A DNA stretch of 64,000 bases, from assembly GCF_030272615.1 (NCBI RefSeq), contig NC_081414.1:5963001-6027000 (forward strand). The letters run 5' to 3'. Position 1 is the stretch's first letter; each line of letters opens with the position of its first letter. The position numbers and the translations under genes are program-made. The notes under the pieces are model-generated. The model was not told the DNA's origin. It was given only the letters and a program-made list of their open reading frames with translations, and did not search any database. Below, piece by piece: positions 10,701-21,629 of the stretch. This DNA comes from Cryptomeria japonica (taxonomy: Eukaryota > Streptophyta > Pinopsida > Cupressales > Cupressaceae).

Positions 10701-12770
10701 ATCAATAATGGAGCAGGCCTGAATATTTGTACACTATAGTTGGTCATAGCATTGGGATATGCAATAAAATCAGTGGATCCTTGCAAGAAGATCACAATCA
10801 AAGCCTATGATGATGCAGAGCATTCATCCAAAGGAGCTATGGTACTACCAATCCGAGTGGGCCCTGTGGTAAAGCACATCATCTGTCAGGTTCTGGACCT
10901 TCCTCTGCCATACAATCTACTATTAGGGAGACCTTGGATACATGCCATGCAAGCCGTTCCATCTACCTACCATCAATGTATCAAGTTCCCACATAATGGT
11001 GTAGAGATCACAATCCTGGGCGATGCAAATCCCTTTGCGTATTGCCATAATATCAACCATCAACCAGAGATTACCATTCCTAATAATAAAGAAGCCATTT
11101 CTTCCACATCATATATAAGTCTCGCCTCTCTTGCCAGTTCAAACACCACTATACCCAAGCAAGAAAAGCTTAAGATGAAGATAATAGAGGAAGGTCCTAG
11201 GGAATACAACTTGAGTCTACTCTTTTGTGTGGGACAAATGACCACTTCTCCTAGAACACATGGTAAACCACAACAGGTACTCCAACAACCACTAGTCATG
11301 CCAGCATGTGCTTTGACACCTTTCATCCTTGGAAAGAATCAAGAAGAAGAAACCCAAGAGGAGGACTTAGCGGACTGGTTCTATAAAGATCCCATCACCA
11401 TTGATATACCACACGTTAGACTTCCTATGGATCAGTATGGCAAAGGCCTCCTCATTATGCAAAGAATGGGGTATGATGGTTAGAGTGCTTTAGGATATTG
11501 CAAACAAGGACGACATGAACCTCTGCTGCCGGAATTAAAGCCCAAAGGTAATACAGGCCTAGGCTTTGAAAAAGAGATCTTTCCTAAGCTCAAATTCAAA
11601 GGAAAACCCCGCAAACCATCATGTCAGCCTACTACAAAAAGGACACCTTTCATTATCAAAGCAGCATCGAGCACCATCACAACTGCCCCACTGAGGCTCA
11701 AAATCCCAACACAACCATCACTAATGCCAATCATCCCACCAAGTGAACTAGTAATCCCATCAATAGTACCATTAGCAGCAACAACTGTATCGGAACCTGC
11801 AGCAGTATCCATGGCACCAGCAGTTCCAGCAAAAACTACTGAGTCAACATTACTGATACTCCCTGTACCAGATCCTTTGATCCCCATCAACCTTCCTGCA
11901 ACACCGATCACTACAAAGGTACATCAACCAATCACACCTGCAGTATTTAACTCAAAAGACATCCCTATATGGTATAGTAATCGGATGCTGGAAAGTGACT
12001 CAGAGACCGACTCACGTGAGTGGGAATTTGATTCTGTACAACTTAACACTTCAGATGAGGAAGACACATCACCGCCTCCACCATGCAAAGACATCCCTAT
12101 TTACAGAGAAGCACAGATAAAGACCACTTGGGTTCCTGAACTGGAAACATCTTCCACAGACCCTACGTCTCATCCTACGCTTGATTCTGATAGGGAAAGT
12201 ACCATCAACGACCTTCACCATAACATCTTAACCCTCACTGATACCTCTAATGAACTTAACCTAATCAATGAAGTAATGCCCATTATCCATCCCAAACTCA
12301 TTGAATGGAACCAACCAAATCCCCCATGTCTTGACCTCTTCCAAAACGATGAGGCCATCATTAACTTTTTGGAATTAAGGGATAACCTACCAAGCGGGGA
12401 TCACAAAGCTGGATTCGCCATAGAACTTAATAGCACAACATACTTCGGGGTGGATGCCAGACCTTTTAGCTGCAAAAATATAACAATAAAACATGGATCT
12501 TCCAGTGAAAACCACACTGTGGCACTGTTTGATCCAACAAAAGTAAAAAGAAAGAGCGTATCCAATGGTGAAAACCTCTCTGAGGCACCTGAGGATGAAG
12601 GGTTTGACATTCTCCCTGCTAGTACACAACGGGAACGATCAACGATTCTCATCGAGGAAACCAAAGAATACAATGTGGGGACTCTTGAAAATCCTCATAT
12701 CATACATCTGGCATCTCTTCTCACTCCAGAGGAACAGCCTAAATTTATAGAGTTCTTTCAACAGCGTCAG
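10680..12770 (+). pseudogene. A aspartic protease and proline/threonine-rich linker pseudogene
   Basis: The protease would cleave the Gag-Pol polyprotein. The active-site region reads VLINNGAG at 10695-10718, where F has VLIDNGAG. The catalytic Asp is therefore Asn here (codon 10704). The flap-proximal LLLGRPWIHAMQAVPST motif follows at about 10920. After it come about 500 residues rich in Pro, Thr and Ile (11640-11940) and an acidic stretch (11980-12090), which separate protease from RT. A stop lies at 11482. The same linker is present in F. Confidence 0.85.
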
Positions 12771-13520
12771 ATCAACTTTGCATGGTCATATGCAGACATG
12801 CCTGGGCTTGATCCTGATTTAGTCATGCATCACCTTACCGTAGCAGAAGGAGCTAAACCTGTCAAGCAAAAGCTTCGTAAGATGCATCCTCAGATTGCAG
12901 TACTAGTCAAAAAAGAACTCAAGAAACTCCTAGATGTTGGATTCATTAGACCAATTGATTATGCAAAATGGATCTCCAATATTGTGCCTGTCGGCAAACC
13001 AAAAGGGGGCATCCGCATTTGTACTGACTTCAGAGATCTGAATAAGGCATGTCCTAAGGATGACTTCCCCCTACCAAATATCAACATCATAGTAGACCTG
13101 ACAGCAGGACATGCCATGCTTTCACTCATAGATGGCTTTTCAAGATACAATCAGATAAAGATCGCACCCGAAAATCAACATAAGACAACCTTCACATGTC
13201 CATGGGGCACATATTGCTGGAATGTAATGCCTTTCGGTCTAAAGAATGCACGAGCGACCTATCAAAGAGTAATGACCACCATCTTCCATGACATGATGCA
13301 TACTATGATGGGAGATTATGTGGATGACTTACTAGCAAAATCACTCACCAGAGAAGGGCATCTCCACATCTTAGATAAAATCTTTGATAGACTGGAACAA
13401 TACCGTGTTCATGTCAACCCCAAGAAATTGTCTCAAGCAAAGGTATTGAGGTCGACCCAACAAAGGTTAAGGAAATCATGGACATGCCACCACCAAAGAA
13501 TATCAGTCAGCTAAGGACAT
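12771..13520 (+). pseudogene. A reverse transcriptase pseudogene (frameshifted)
   Basis: RT copies element RNA into DNA. Motifs in order are VGKPKGGIRICTDFRDLN, then PLPNI, a LIDGFSRYNQI block, MPFGLKNA and the catalytic YVDD at 13317-13328, which is intact. At 13427 a 40-bp deletion relative to F removes the CVFGVTLGNLLGC block and shifts the frame, so the thumb region is read out of frame. The LIDGFSGYNQI glycine of F is Arg here. Confidence 0.92.
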
Positions 13521-13559
13521 TACAAGGACGACTTCAATCCATCCAAAGATTCATTGCAC

Positions 13560-14100
13560 AATTGGCTGATAAGTGTCACCCATTTACACATCTGCTACAT
13601 CCGCTTTCAGTGGGATGACCGATGCCAGCAAGCATTTCAGACGCTTAAAGACTATCTCATGAATCCACCATTGCACATGCCACCAGATCCAAGTAGACCA
13701 TTGTTACTCTATATCTCAGTGATAAGTACAGCATTGGGTGTACTACTGGCACAACATAATACAGAAGGAAAAGAGTGTGTTGTTTACTACATCTCTCGTA
13801 CACTGGTGGGCTATGAACTCAATTACACGCCTATTGAGCGAGCTTGCCTAGCAGTAATCTTAGCAGCCACTAAACTGAGGCACTATCTATTAACACACAA
13901 AGTACAACTCATTGCAAAGATTGATCCACTCAAGTATTTACTTAGCAAAGCAGCATTGACAGGTCGCTTGGCCAAGTGGGTGATGATTCTAAGTGAATTT
14001 GACATCAAGTACGTAGACCATAAAGCTATCAAAGGGCAAGTTATTGCAGATCACTTGGCTTATGCACCTCTCATAGGTGATCATCCTCTCATTTCCAATT
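13560..14100 (+). pseudogene. A RNase H (first, Ty3-type) pseudogene
   Basis: The frame from 13554 begins in the RT connection (FQWDDRCQQAFQTLKDYL). It continues with the degenerate Ty3-type RNase H, including LGVLLAQHNTEGKE, YYISRTLVGYE, and ending KYVDHKAIKGQVIADHLA. In Tat elements this domain has lost activity and acts as a tether. It joins directly to the second RNase H. Confidence 0.85.
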
Positions 14101-14139
14101 TTCCAGATGAAGAGATATTCATGATCACAACAACACAAC

Positions 14140-14735
14140 CATGGAAACTTTACTTTGATGGTTCATACACTAGGCATGGCTCGGGGGCAAGCATTATGTT
14201 TATCACACCCCAAGGTGACAGCATCCTGAAGTCTTATAGACTCACATTTCCATGCACCAACAACATCGCAGAGTATGAGGCCTTGATCACAGGACTCAAG
14301 GTAGCCGTACAATGGAATTTACAAGAACTGCAAGTATATGGCAACTCCCAACTGGTCATTCGATAAGCAACAGATGAATATCAGACCAAGGATGATAAAC
14401 TCATGCCATATAAGCAAATGGTGGACAATCTAAAGGCATCATTTACCACAATTACCTTTGAGCAGATACCCAGAGATCAGAATCGAGCTGCTGATGCTAT
14501 GGCTGCCATTGCATCTCTACTAGATCTTCCACAGAATTCAACACACTACGAGTTCTTGGTCGAACAACTTTGGATTCCTGCTTATGATATCCCTGAATCT
14601 GAAATGATATGTCACCTTGGCAGTTCTGAATCCTCATGGTATGGTGAATTGTACACCTATCTCCGCGATCACACCCTTCCTCCCAACCAATCGAATAACC
14701 AACGTAAAACCTTCATTTGCCAAACTACTTGATAT
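14140..14735 (+). pseudogene. A second, archaeal-type RNase H (aRNH) pseudogene
   Basis: This extra domain, captured by Tat-lineage elements, degrades RNA in the RNA-DNA hybrid. It reads LYFDGSYTRHGSGASI (first catalytic Asp) and NNIAEYEALITGLK (catalytic Glu). The third site is YGNSQLVIR, where the family has YGDSQLV, so the Asp is lost. A stop follows at about 14364, then the C-terminal QIPRDQNRAADAMA block. A further stop is at about 14730. Its presence assigns A to the Tat lineage. Confidence 0.9.
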
Positions 14736-15960
14736 ACTATTATTGCCAAAACCCTATACCGACGAGGTCTTGATGGTACTCTCCTTCGATGTCTGGAACA
14801 AGGTGAGATAACAAAGGCTTTGGAAGAAGTCCATGAAGGAATTTGCGGGACTCACTCAAGTGGTCCGTCACTAGCCAAGAAACTCCTGCGCAATGGATAC
14901 TATTGGCCATCTATGGAAAAAGATTCCTACTACTTTGTCAGAAAATGCAAAAAATGTCAAGTTCATGGTGACCTGATACATGCACCAGCCCAGGAACTAC
15001 AACCAATCACAACACCATGGCCTTTTTGTCAATGGGGCCTTGACCTTGTGGGTAAGATTCATCCATCTTCATCCAATGGCCATAAATTCATTATTACCGC
15101 CACCGCATATTTCACAAAGTGGATTGAAGCTGTTCCACTTACCCAAGTCACCGACAAGCAGATCGCCTCATTCATCCTTAACTACATCATCTGCCGGTAT
15201 GGTGTACCCATGTCCATCATCACAGATAATGGTCTTCCTTTCAAAAATCAGGATGTCCGCAAACTTTGTGAGAAATTAAATATCCAACACCGCTTTTCCA
15301 CTCCCTACTACCCACAAGGCAATGGTCAAGCTGAAGCATCCAATAAGAACATATTAAGAATCCTCAAGAAGACAGTCAATGATGTCGGCCGTGATTGGCA
15401 TGTTCAACTAAATCCAGCACTATGGGCATATCGAACTAGCATTCGAACCCCTACAAGTGCAACTCCTTATTCATTGGTCTATGGTGTAGAAGCTATCTTG
15501 CCTATTGAGGTCAAGATACCATCACTACGGGTTTCCTTGCATAATCTGATAGATGACAAAGCCTACAGAGTATCCCATCTTCAGGACTTAGAGTTACTTG
15601 ACGAGAAGCGACAAGCTGCGTACAATCATCTCAAAGCCTATCAGCAGCGCATGAGTAGAAACTACAATCACCGAGTTAGACCTCGTACATTTGAGGTAGG
15701 TGATCTTTTTCTATGAGAGAATCCTCGCAACCAACCAAACAGAGAACATCAAGGCAAGTTTGAATCAAATTGGCTGGGCCCATATGTTGTCACTGCTGTG
15801 TTCGGGTCTGGGGCATATCAGTTGGCTACATCAGAGGGAGAACCGCTTGCAGATCCCATCAACAACATGCACCTCAAACGGTTTTATACCTAAGGTGTAC
15901 AGAGCATCAGGCTCCCTTGCATACCAAAAAATACCAAAAACATTCAGAAAAATGTCCTAA
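14735..15960 (+). pseudogene. A integrase pseudogene
   Basis: Integrase inserts the cDNA. The zinc motif shows as HEGICGTH with CKKCQ 35-40 residues later. The catalytic core has WGLDLVGKI, ITDNGLPF and GQAEASNK, so the D, D, E residues are all present. The reading frame is open from 14820 to 15714. There a TGA (L-stop-EN) interrupts the C-terminal domain, which continues past it to about 15890. This is the best preserved catalytic domain of A. Confidence 0.9.
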
Positions 15961-16324
15961 AGAAAATACAAAAAAACATTCAAAAAAGTAAAGAAAAATC
16001 ATGCATCCAAATGGTGAACAACCACTCTAGTGGCACCTTGGGTAAGTACAATGGTGAAAACCTGGCAAACAGGCGCCACTCGTAAAGGCTATAGCTCCAG
16101 TATCTTTCAAGCTCGTCGCGATCACATTCATACATACACACATACATCCATCCAAAACCATGGCTTATTATTCTTCTGCAATTACGATAGTACTCCATAT
16201 ATCTTGCATCCCGCTTTTTCATAGTCATGTCTAAAAACTGGGGGCAATGCCTTTAACCTATTGATGGAATTGGATTCTACATTGTCTTATGATTCATTAA
16301 GTTCTTCATTCAAGCAATCATCCA
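15961..16324 (+). other. A post-integrase region with polypurine-like tract
   Basis: No coding function is seen. Sequence is shared with F (53430-53870). A tract AACTGGGGGCAATGCC at about 16226-16242 resembles the polypurine tract seen downstream of integrase in other Tat elements. Confidence 0.45.
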
Positions 16325-16460
16325 AATACCAAAAACATTGGAAAATGTCTCACAAAAATCCAAAAACATTCAAAAACTATTTCACAAAAATCCAAAAACA
16401 TTCAAAATGTCTCACAAAATCCAAAAACATCAGAAAACATTGAAAAATCACACAAAAACA
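16325..16460. repeat. Short tandem repeat, unit about 31 bp, four to five copies
   Basis: Units read approximately CCAAAAACATTCAAAATGTC followed by TCACAAAAAT. A reverse-complement counterpart is present in F at 53325-53430. An earlier partial copy lies at 15925-15990. Confidence 0.75.
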
Positions 16461-17340
16461 TGGCAACACATTGTACATACTCATCCATGCAGATACCAAA
16501 ACAAGCATCGACAAAATACTCACACGATGACCATTTACCAATCGACCACACAATCCACATCAACACTCAAAACTGTCTTCAACAAGGATGCATCCTTCCT
16601 TACCAAAACAAAGACAAAAGTAACTTTTTCTTTGACAAGAAAATTATGTTAAGCTATCAAATACTTGGTTGATTTGTGAGTACAAACATTTGTTTATCTG
16701 TATCAGGATTTTTTAGCATTGTTTTGCATCGTTTGCACATTATTTCCGATGAAGTTCTGGGGCATGTACTAATAGTGTCTACATGGGAAGTTCACCAAGC
16801 TACGTGATCATAGGCAAAAATACAGTCATAGATCACTGTGGCTTGCTGACTACAGCATATACCTCGACCATATGAGCATGAACCATTACCAAGGATCCAT
16901 ATTCTTTATTCTTTATGTATATACTGTTTGTTTGAAGATACAATGGTCTTCCTTTGATTCCTCCTACCTCATCCAAACTAGATAAAGGTTTTTATCTCTT
17001 AGTATGGTATGCACTTGTCTCAGGATATGATCAGCCTAAGATCAAGGAGGATGATCCAAGTCATGCACGAACAGAGATAATCCTTGTCTGTTCCGCAAGC
17101 AATACTCTGGTCGACTTGACCCTTATATCAAGTCGTTTGTATTAACTTGCTATATTAAAATCCATGTAAGGAATACTCAGGTCATCTTGAATCATTATGT
17201 CAAGATGCTTGTATTCTCTTCCAACATTTTAAAAGCTCAATGATGAAAATAGAGAACTATGGATCGTCATTTCATCTCATTTGTTTATATATTACATTCC
17301 ATTGCATATCACCCATCCATTCATTCATTCATATGTAGGC
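16461..17340 (+). other. A 3' region shared with F
   Basis: Noncoding. A conserved boundary-like string, GGGGCATGTACTAATAGTG at 16759-16777, has a reverse-complement match in F near 53010-53035. It resembles a polypurine tract followed by an LTR start. Similarity to F continues to about 17330 and then stops. Confidence 0.55.
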
Positions 17341-18534
17341 TTTTTATGCAAAAGTGACCATTAAAGCTGGTCTTGGATACAATCATGACCGAGTACTCTG
17401 ATACATCATCAATGCATCATGCAAAGTCTTAAAAAATCTTGCATTCCTCATGGTCATATCATCATCGCATTTAGTTGCATCTTGCATTAAGAACATTCAT
17501 GTCATTTTTTAACTTAACATTGCATATAGTTCATTTTTTACATTAGTTTTCATTAAATCATTTGCATCATTGCATCAATCATCAATAATTAGATTCATTC
17601 ATGGGATCAAATTGTCTTTGATTGTTTTAAATCATTTATTAGGCATTCATTTAGTGTCAATTATCCATTATCACCTTATCATCTTTTATCATTTATTATT
17701 GCATACATTCATTTATCCATTTAGTGAAAAAGTGCATTCATTCATCCATTAACTAAGTATCCTATTATGCTCATTTTAGGATTCATTCACATTTGCATTC
17801 ATTTATCCTCTTTTTAATTGCATTAAGGTGCAGTTATTAAAACATTAGTTATAGTATCATCACATTATCATTTGTACTTAAATCATATTTAAGCATTTAG
17901 AATCATAAATCCATTTGTTTACAAAACATTGGTTCTTAACATTTTATATCCATTATGCATATGCATTCATTTAACACATTATCATATAAACATTTGTACT
18001 TTACATTTTGTTTATCCATATTTATTCATCTAAAAACATCTAGATGCATATCCATACATAACATCATTCATTCGACCATTGCATTAGCATCATCACATAA
18101 ATCATCTCATCATTATATCAAAATAGGAAACACCAAAATCCTGTTCATAAATCATCATAAGCAGACCTCATCATCATGGCATTACATACATAAAGCATTA
18201 CATCAAAACTCAAAACAAATCATACATATACAAACCTGCATTCATATGTCAGTATCCCACATCAAAAATCATCATAAACACATACATAAAAGAAACATCT
18301 CATCAAAATGCATACATGTACACATAGCCATCTAAGCCATAACTCATCATCCTGCATAAAAAATCCATACATAATCAAATGCATATCATCAAAATATGGG
18401 ATCTCCTCATATATCTCATCTCATATATCAGAGTAAAATGAAGTCTACAAAATTGGCTACCAAGAGCCATCCAAGATACAGTCCAAAGAATAAAAACAAT
18501 GATACAATACATATATGCATGCAAAAATGCTCTC
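17341..18534. repeat. CAT/CATT-rich low-complexity tract in A
   Basis: About 1.2 kb are dominated by CATTCATT, CATCAT and CATACAT words, with no coding pattern. It is absent from F. It lies just beyond the 3' end of the antisense PMD gene and may hold its 3' untranslated sequence. Confidence 0.6.
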
Positions 18535-20506
18535 TCAAATGCCACTCTGGCCAGATGCTATCCCAACACCTCCACCTGCTCCACCACTAGTGCCGACACC
18601 CCCTGCTCCATCTCTCCGTGGAGGCCTCATCGAACCACCACTCCCTCCTGCATCCCCTGATCTCTCCCTCCGCAGCGGACCCATCACACCCCACCCTTTG
18701 CGATCGCTTTGATCTAGCCTGCCGCATCTGCGAATAGCTAAGAACTCACTGACTAACTGACACCACCTGCTCATATAAACCCCGCCAGTAGTCTATCTCC
18801 GCCTGTGCTCACCGCATCTCCCTCATCACCTCCCCCGTAGGCCCCTGTGCTCCTACTCCAACCCGCACTCTCTCCTGCAGCTCTGCAATCTCTCCACTGC
18901 ACTATCCCTCTCCCGCAGCACCACTGCCAGCTCTGACTCCCGTGCAAATAGCTGCACATCCCTAGCTGCCACCTCCGCCTCCAAATCCTCTACTTGAGTC
19001 TGCAAATGTACTATCATATGATCCCGTAGATCTTCAGTGGCTCCCTCCTCGGTATCCATAGCTGCCTCCCCTACACCACCCTCTCTAGTAGTCCCGTCTC
19101 CTCTATCCATTGGGATCTCTCTCTCCATCCCCCTCCCACTCAGCTAAACTCCTCCCGGTATCAATGGTCCTTGTGACATCTGTAGAGGCAGTCCACCTCT
19201 CCCTCTCTGCTGACTCGGCATCCCCAATCCTCCTCCACCACCTCCTCCACCTCCTCCACCTCCACCTCCTCCATCTCCTCCACCTCCTACTCCTCCTCCT
19301 CGACCTCCTACCCTCCTCCGTCTCCATCCCCTCTCATCCTCAAAAGCTGGGATCGGCTCTACTGGATCGAAGATCTGTAAGATCGGGTGCACTGCCCGGT
19401 ACTGTGTACTCGTCTGTAACACCGGCATCCATGACCCTCGGTCGTATGTCCCATCGTCTCACCTGCAGTGTCCGGAACTCTGCCAGTGCCTGATCATACG
19501 GTAGCACTGGACCCCATGCGTACCTCTCCCGAATAACCCGAGCATACTCTCCTGATCCACTGGGCAGTCCCTACTGCCATCCAAACTGCCTCATCACTCG
19601 TCCGGGCACCTGTCTCTCCACATGGTATGAGGTCCTCCCAATGAGAAATCGAGTCATAAACACATAAGGCAGTGCCTCTGTGTCATCATCCCATGGCTCA
19701 CACTCCAAGTATGGCCGCCATATCACTGCATCCAGATCATCTGATGCCCGTCGCCACCACTCTAACTTCCCCAGGTGGGGCTGACTCATCATGCCACTAT
19801 ACATAAACATATACTGCTGGTCTACTGCATAGACTCTAAGACTCACCAATCGAGTCACTAGTAGGTGCTCCCAAGCCCAAATATGCAACAACGTCATGCC
19901 CACTTCTAAGGAACCCCTCCCCCGGTAAACCACCTCATGGAGCTCCTGGTACATGTGCGCCAGCATGCACGACCCCCATGCAAATCGGGTCCCCTCGGTC
20001 ATCATCATCTCAATAACCTGTCCCCATCCGACGACCAAACCATGTGATCACCTGTCTGGACAAAGGAGTCCTCCCACAATACCCGAAAAAACTGTTGGTA
20101 GAGGCTCATATAACACAGCTATATCCTCCCAGGCAATCGAGCCATCATCAATGAAAACATCCTCATCAAAAATCCTCTGCACTGTAAGAGTCCCCCAGGA
20201 TCTATCATATGTGACCAACTCCCCTCGAATTGGAATCCACAGGATGCGCCACACATCCTCCAAGGTCATTGTCATCTCCCCCTGTGCCAAATGGAAGGTG
20301 CACGTCTCGCTGTGCCACCGCTCTGCTAGTGCTGTGATCAAACCGTGATTCATACGAATCACGGGCATGTGCATCACCTCATATAGTTTCGTCGAGGCAA
20401 TGCAATCAATCTCCACCTGTGTTAATCGATCCCACAACCCCTGTGTCGTAGAATGGTACTCCCATAACTGCAACACACGCAGCTCCTCCTGCACATGGAC
20501 ATTCAT
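18535..20506 (-). pseudogene. Antisense plant mobile domain (PMD) gene of A
   Basis: The minus-strand ATG at 20506 opens MNVHVQEELRVLQLWEYH. The PMD core follows: MNHGLITALAERWH, CTFHLAQGEMTMTLEDVWRI, then YEPLPTVFSGIVGGLLCPD and VVGWGQVIEMM, ending near 19571. A glycine-rich segment (about 19200-19330) and a predicted coiled coil rich in Glu/Arg (18853-19030) follow, then a basic, Gly-rich tail. Full length would be about 650 residues. A TGA at 20048-20050, a TAG near 19573 and a frame change at 19430-19570 break it. PMD proteins are nuclear, and copies in transposons are thought to be captured from or to have seeded the host family. It runs against A and lies between integrase and the 3' LTR. 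Confidence 0.85.
19215..19320. repeat. CCT/CCA trinucleotide repeat encoding poly-Gly on the minus strand
   Basis: Plus-strand CTCCTCCACC-type triplets produce about 25 nearly uninterrupted glycines in the PMD frame. Such repeats expand easily, so length here is probably variable between copies. Confidence 0.85.
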
Positions 20507-20509
20507 CAA

Positions 20510-20771
20510 TCACCATCAGTTGTTTTGTTTTCAAACTTTCTTAAGTTTAAACCTAGACTATCAACAGATACTTTGATCAAGTATCTTTGGGTCTCAATAG
20601 GTAAGCAATCATGGCCACATAGACTTCAACGGGCATTTCTCCTAACAAATGACCTAAGTCTCATCAGGCTGCTATGGTTCAAAACAACTCCCACTTCACC
20701 TCGCCATCCATCAATCATTGACATCGGGAGATTTTCTTCATCCACACTGGGGCATCTCTTTATCCTAAGGA
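20510..20771 (+). other. A 3' region upstream of the motif cluster
   Basis: Noncoding. From 20556 (ACTATCAACAGATACT) the sequence matches F again (about 52245 downward on the minus strand), so this marks the distal edge of the segment absent from F. In the antisense direction it would contain the PMD gene promoter, but I see no certain TATA box. Confidence 0.5.
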
Positions 20772-21065
20772 AAAAGCGCTATTTTACCGACAAAAGCGCT
20801 AGTTTCTCAACAATAGCGCTACAACCCTAGCAAAAGTGCTCAATCAGCTATACAATAGCGCTAAAACAACTACACAGTAGCGCTACTTGAAATCAATAGC
20901 CCTCAATTAAGCCCTCAATAGCGCTTATTTAGCAACAGCGCTAAAACTTGCATACAATAGCGCTATATCAAACCAAAAGTGCTCAAACAATGGGGTAATA
21001 GTGCCATTGCGGCGTAGTAGTGCTAGTTTTTGGAGCAAAAGCGCCAAAACCATAGTTCCAGCACT
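20772..21065 (-). repeat. Right AGCGCT motif cluster of A
   Basis: About fifteen copies of CAATAGCGCTA, CAAAAGCGCTA or CAAAAGTGCTC occur in 290 bp. Read on the minus strand they become TAGCGCTATTG or TAGCGCTTTTG, the word of the left cluster. The two clusters are thus inverted relative to each other near the two ends of the internal region. They are absent from the matching stretch of F. Confidence 0.8.
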
Positions 21066-21610
21066 CTTGCTCCGACTTGACTTGGACTCAGCTAAAAACC
21101 TATAAAAAATGCATAAAAATAAAAAATTCGAATTTGCGTACTGCTGGTCCGTAGTCGTTTGGGCGCTGGAACCGTCGAACTCGCTCAAATCTGTGCTCAG
21201 TGATCGGAATCGGCATCCTGACTCCTACTTGCTCCTCTAAACGTCCCTATCAGAGCTCTGATTTCCAACTGGTCGCGGTCACAAATGATCCTGTTTTCAC
21301 TCCTTTCACCCCATTTATACCCTTTGCCGTCACCGTAACTTCCCCCCGCTCATCGTCGTGGTCCCCGTGAAATTCCCGAGCCCTCCATTTCTCTATTTTT
21401 CCCGCGTTCTCTTCTATTTCTCACCCGTATGCCTAACTTCTTCTCTTCTAAAACTGTGCCAATTTTCATTCTTTTTCGAGAGATCGCCCAATTTTTCAAA
21501 AAAATTTGGCCCATCTCTCGAGGGGGCATACCACCCATTAAATTAACATTTTATGGGGCATTTTCTTCACACCAATTTTTCTTTCTTTGAAACGATGCGA
21601 TAAACCGCAC
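21066..21610 (+). other. A 3' untranslated region before the polypurine tract
   Basis: Noncoding. The last 180 bp, from CTCGAGGGGGCATACCACC onward, are strongly conserved in F (51535-51700, minus) and recognisable in C (about 30980-31149). This is the packaging and priming end expected to be kept in mobile copies. Confidence 0.6.
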
Positions 21611-21629
21611 CATCTCAAAGAGGGGCAAA
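21611..21629 (+). promoter_or_regulatory. A polypurine tract
   Basis: CATCTCAAAGAGGGGCAAA lies directly before the 3' LTR start TGTAGTCAC. It would prime plus-strand DNA. The tract is the same in F (51514-51532, minus), and similar in C and K. Confidence 0.9.

Noticed and set aside
11624-11911. Minus-strand Gly/Ala/Val-rich frame, with a similar one at 58671-58976 plus
   Set aside because: Both are antisense shadows of the Pro/Thr/Ile-rich linker in A and F.
6760-17340. Gag-pol of A as a separate element nested between the two A LTRs
   Set aside because: No LTR pair or TSD of its own is found. F has the same gag-pol joined to the same LTR type and polypurine tract, so it belongs to A.
17955-18335. 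126-codon plus-strand frame rich in His, Ile and Ser
   Set aside because: Arises from CAT/CATT simple sequence; not present in F.
19110-19493. 127-codon plus-strand open frame rich in Leu, His and Ser
   Set aside because: It is the shadow of the triplet repeat and PMD frame on the other strand.
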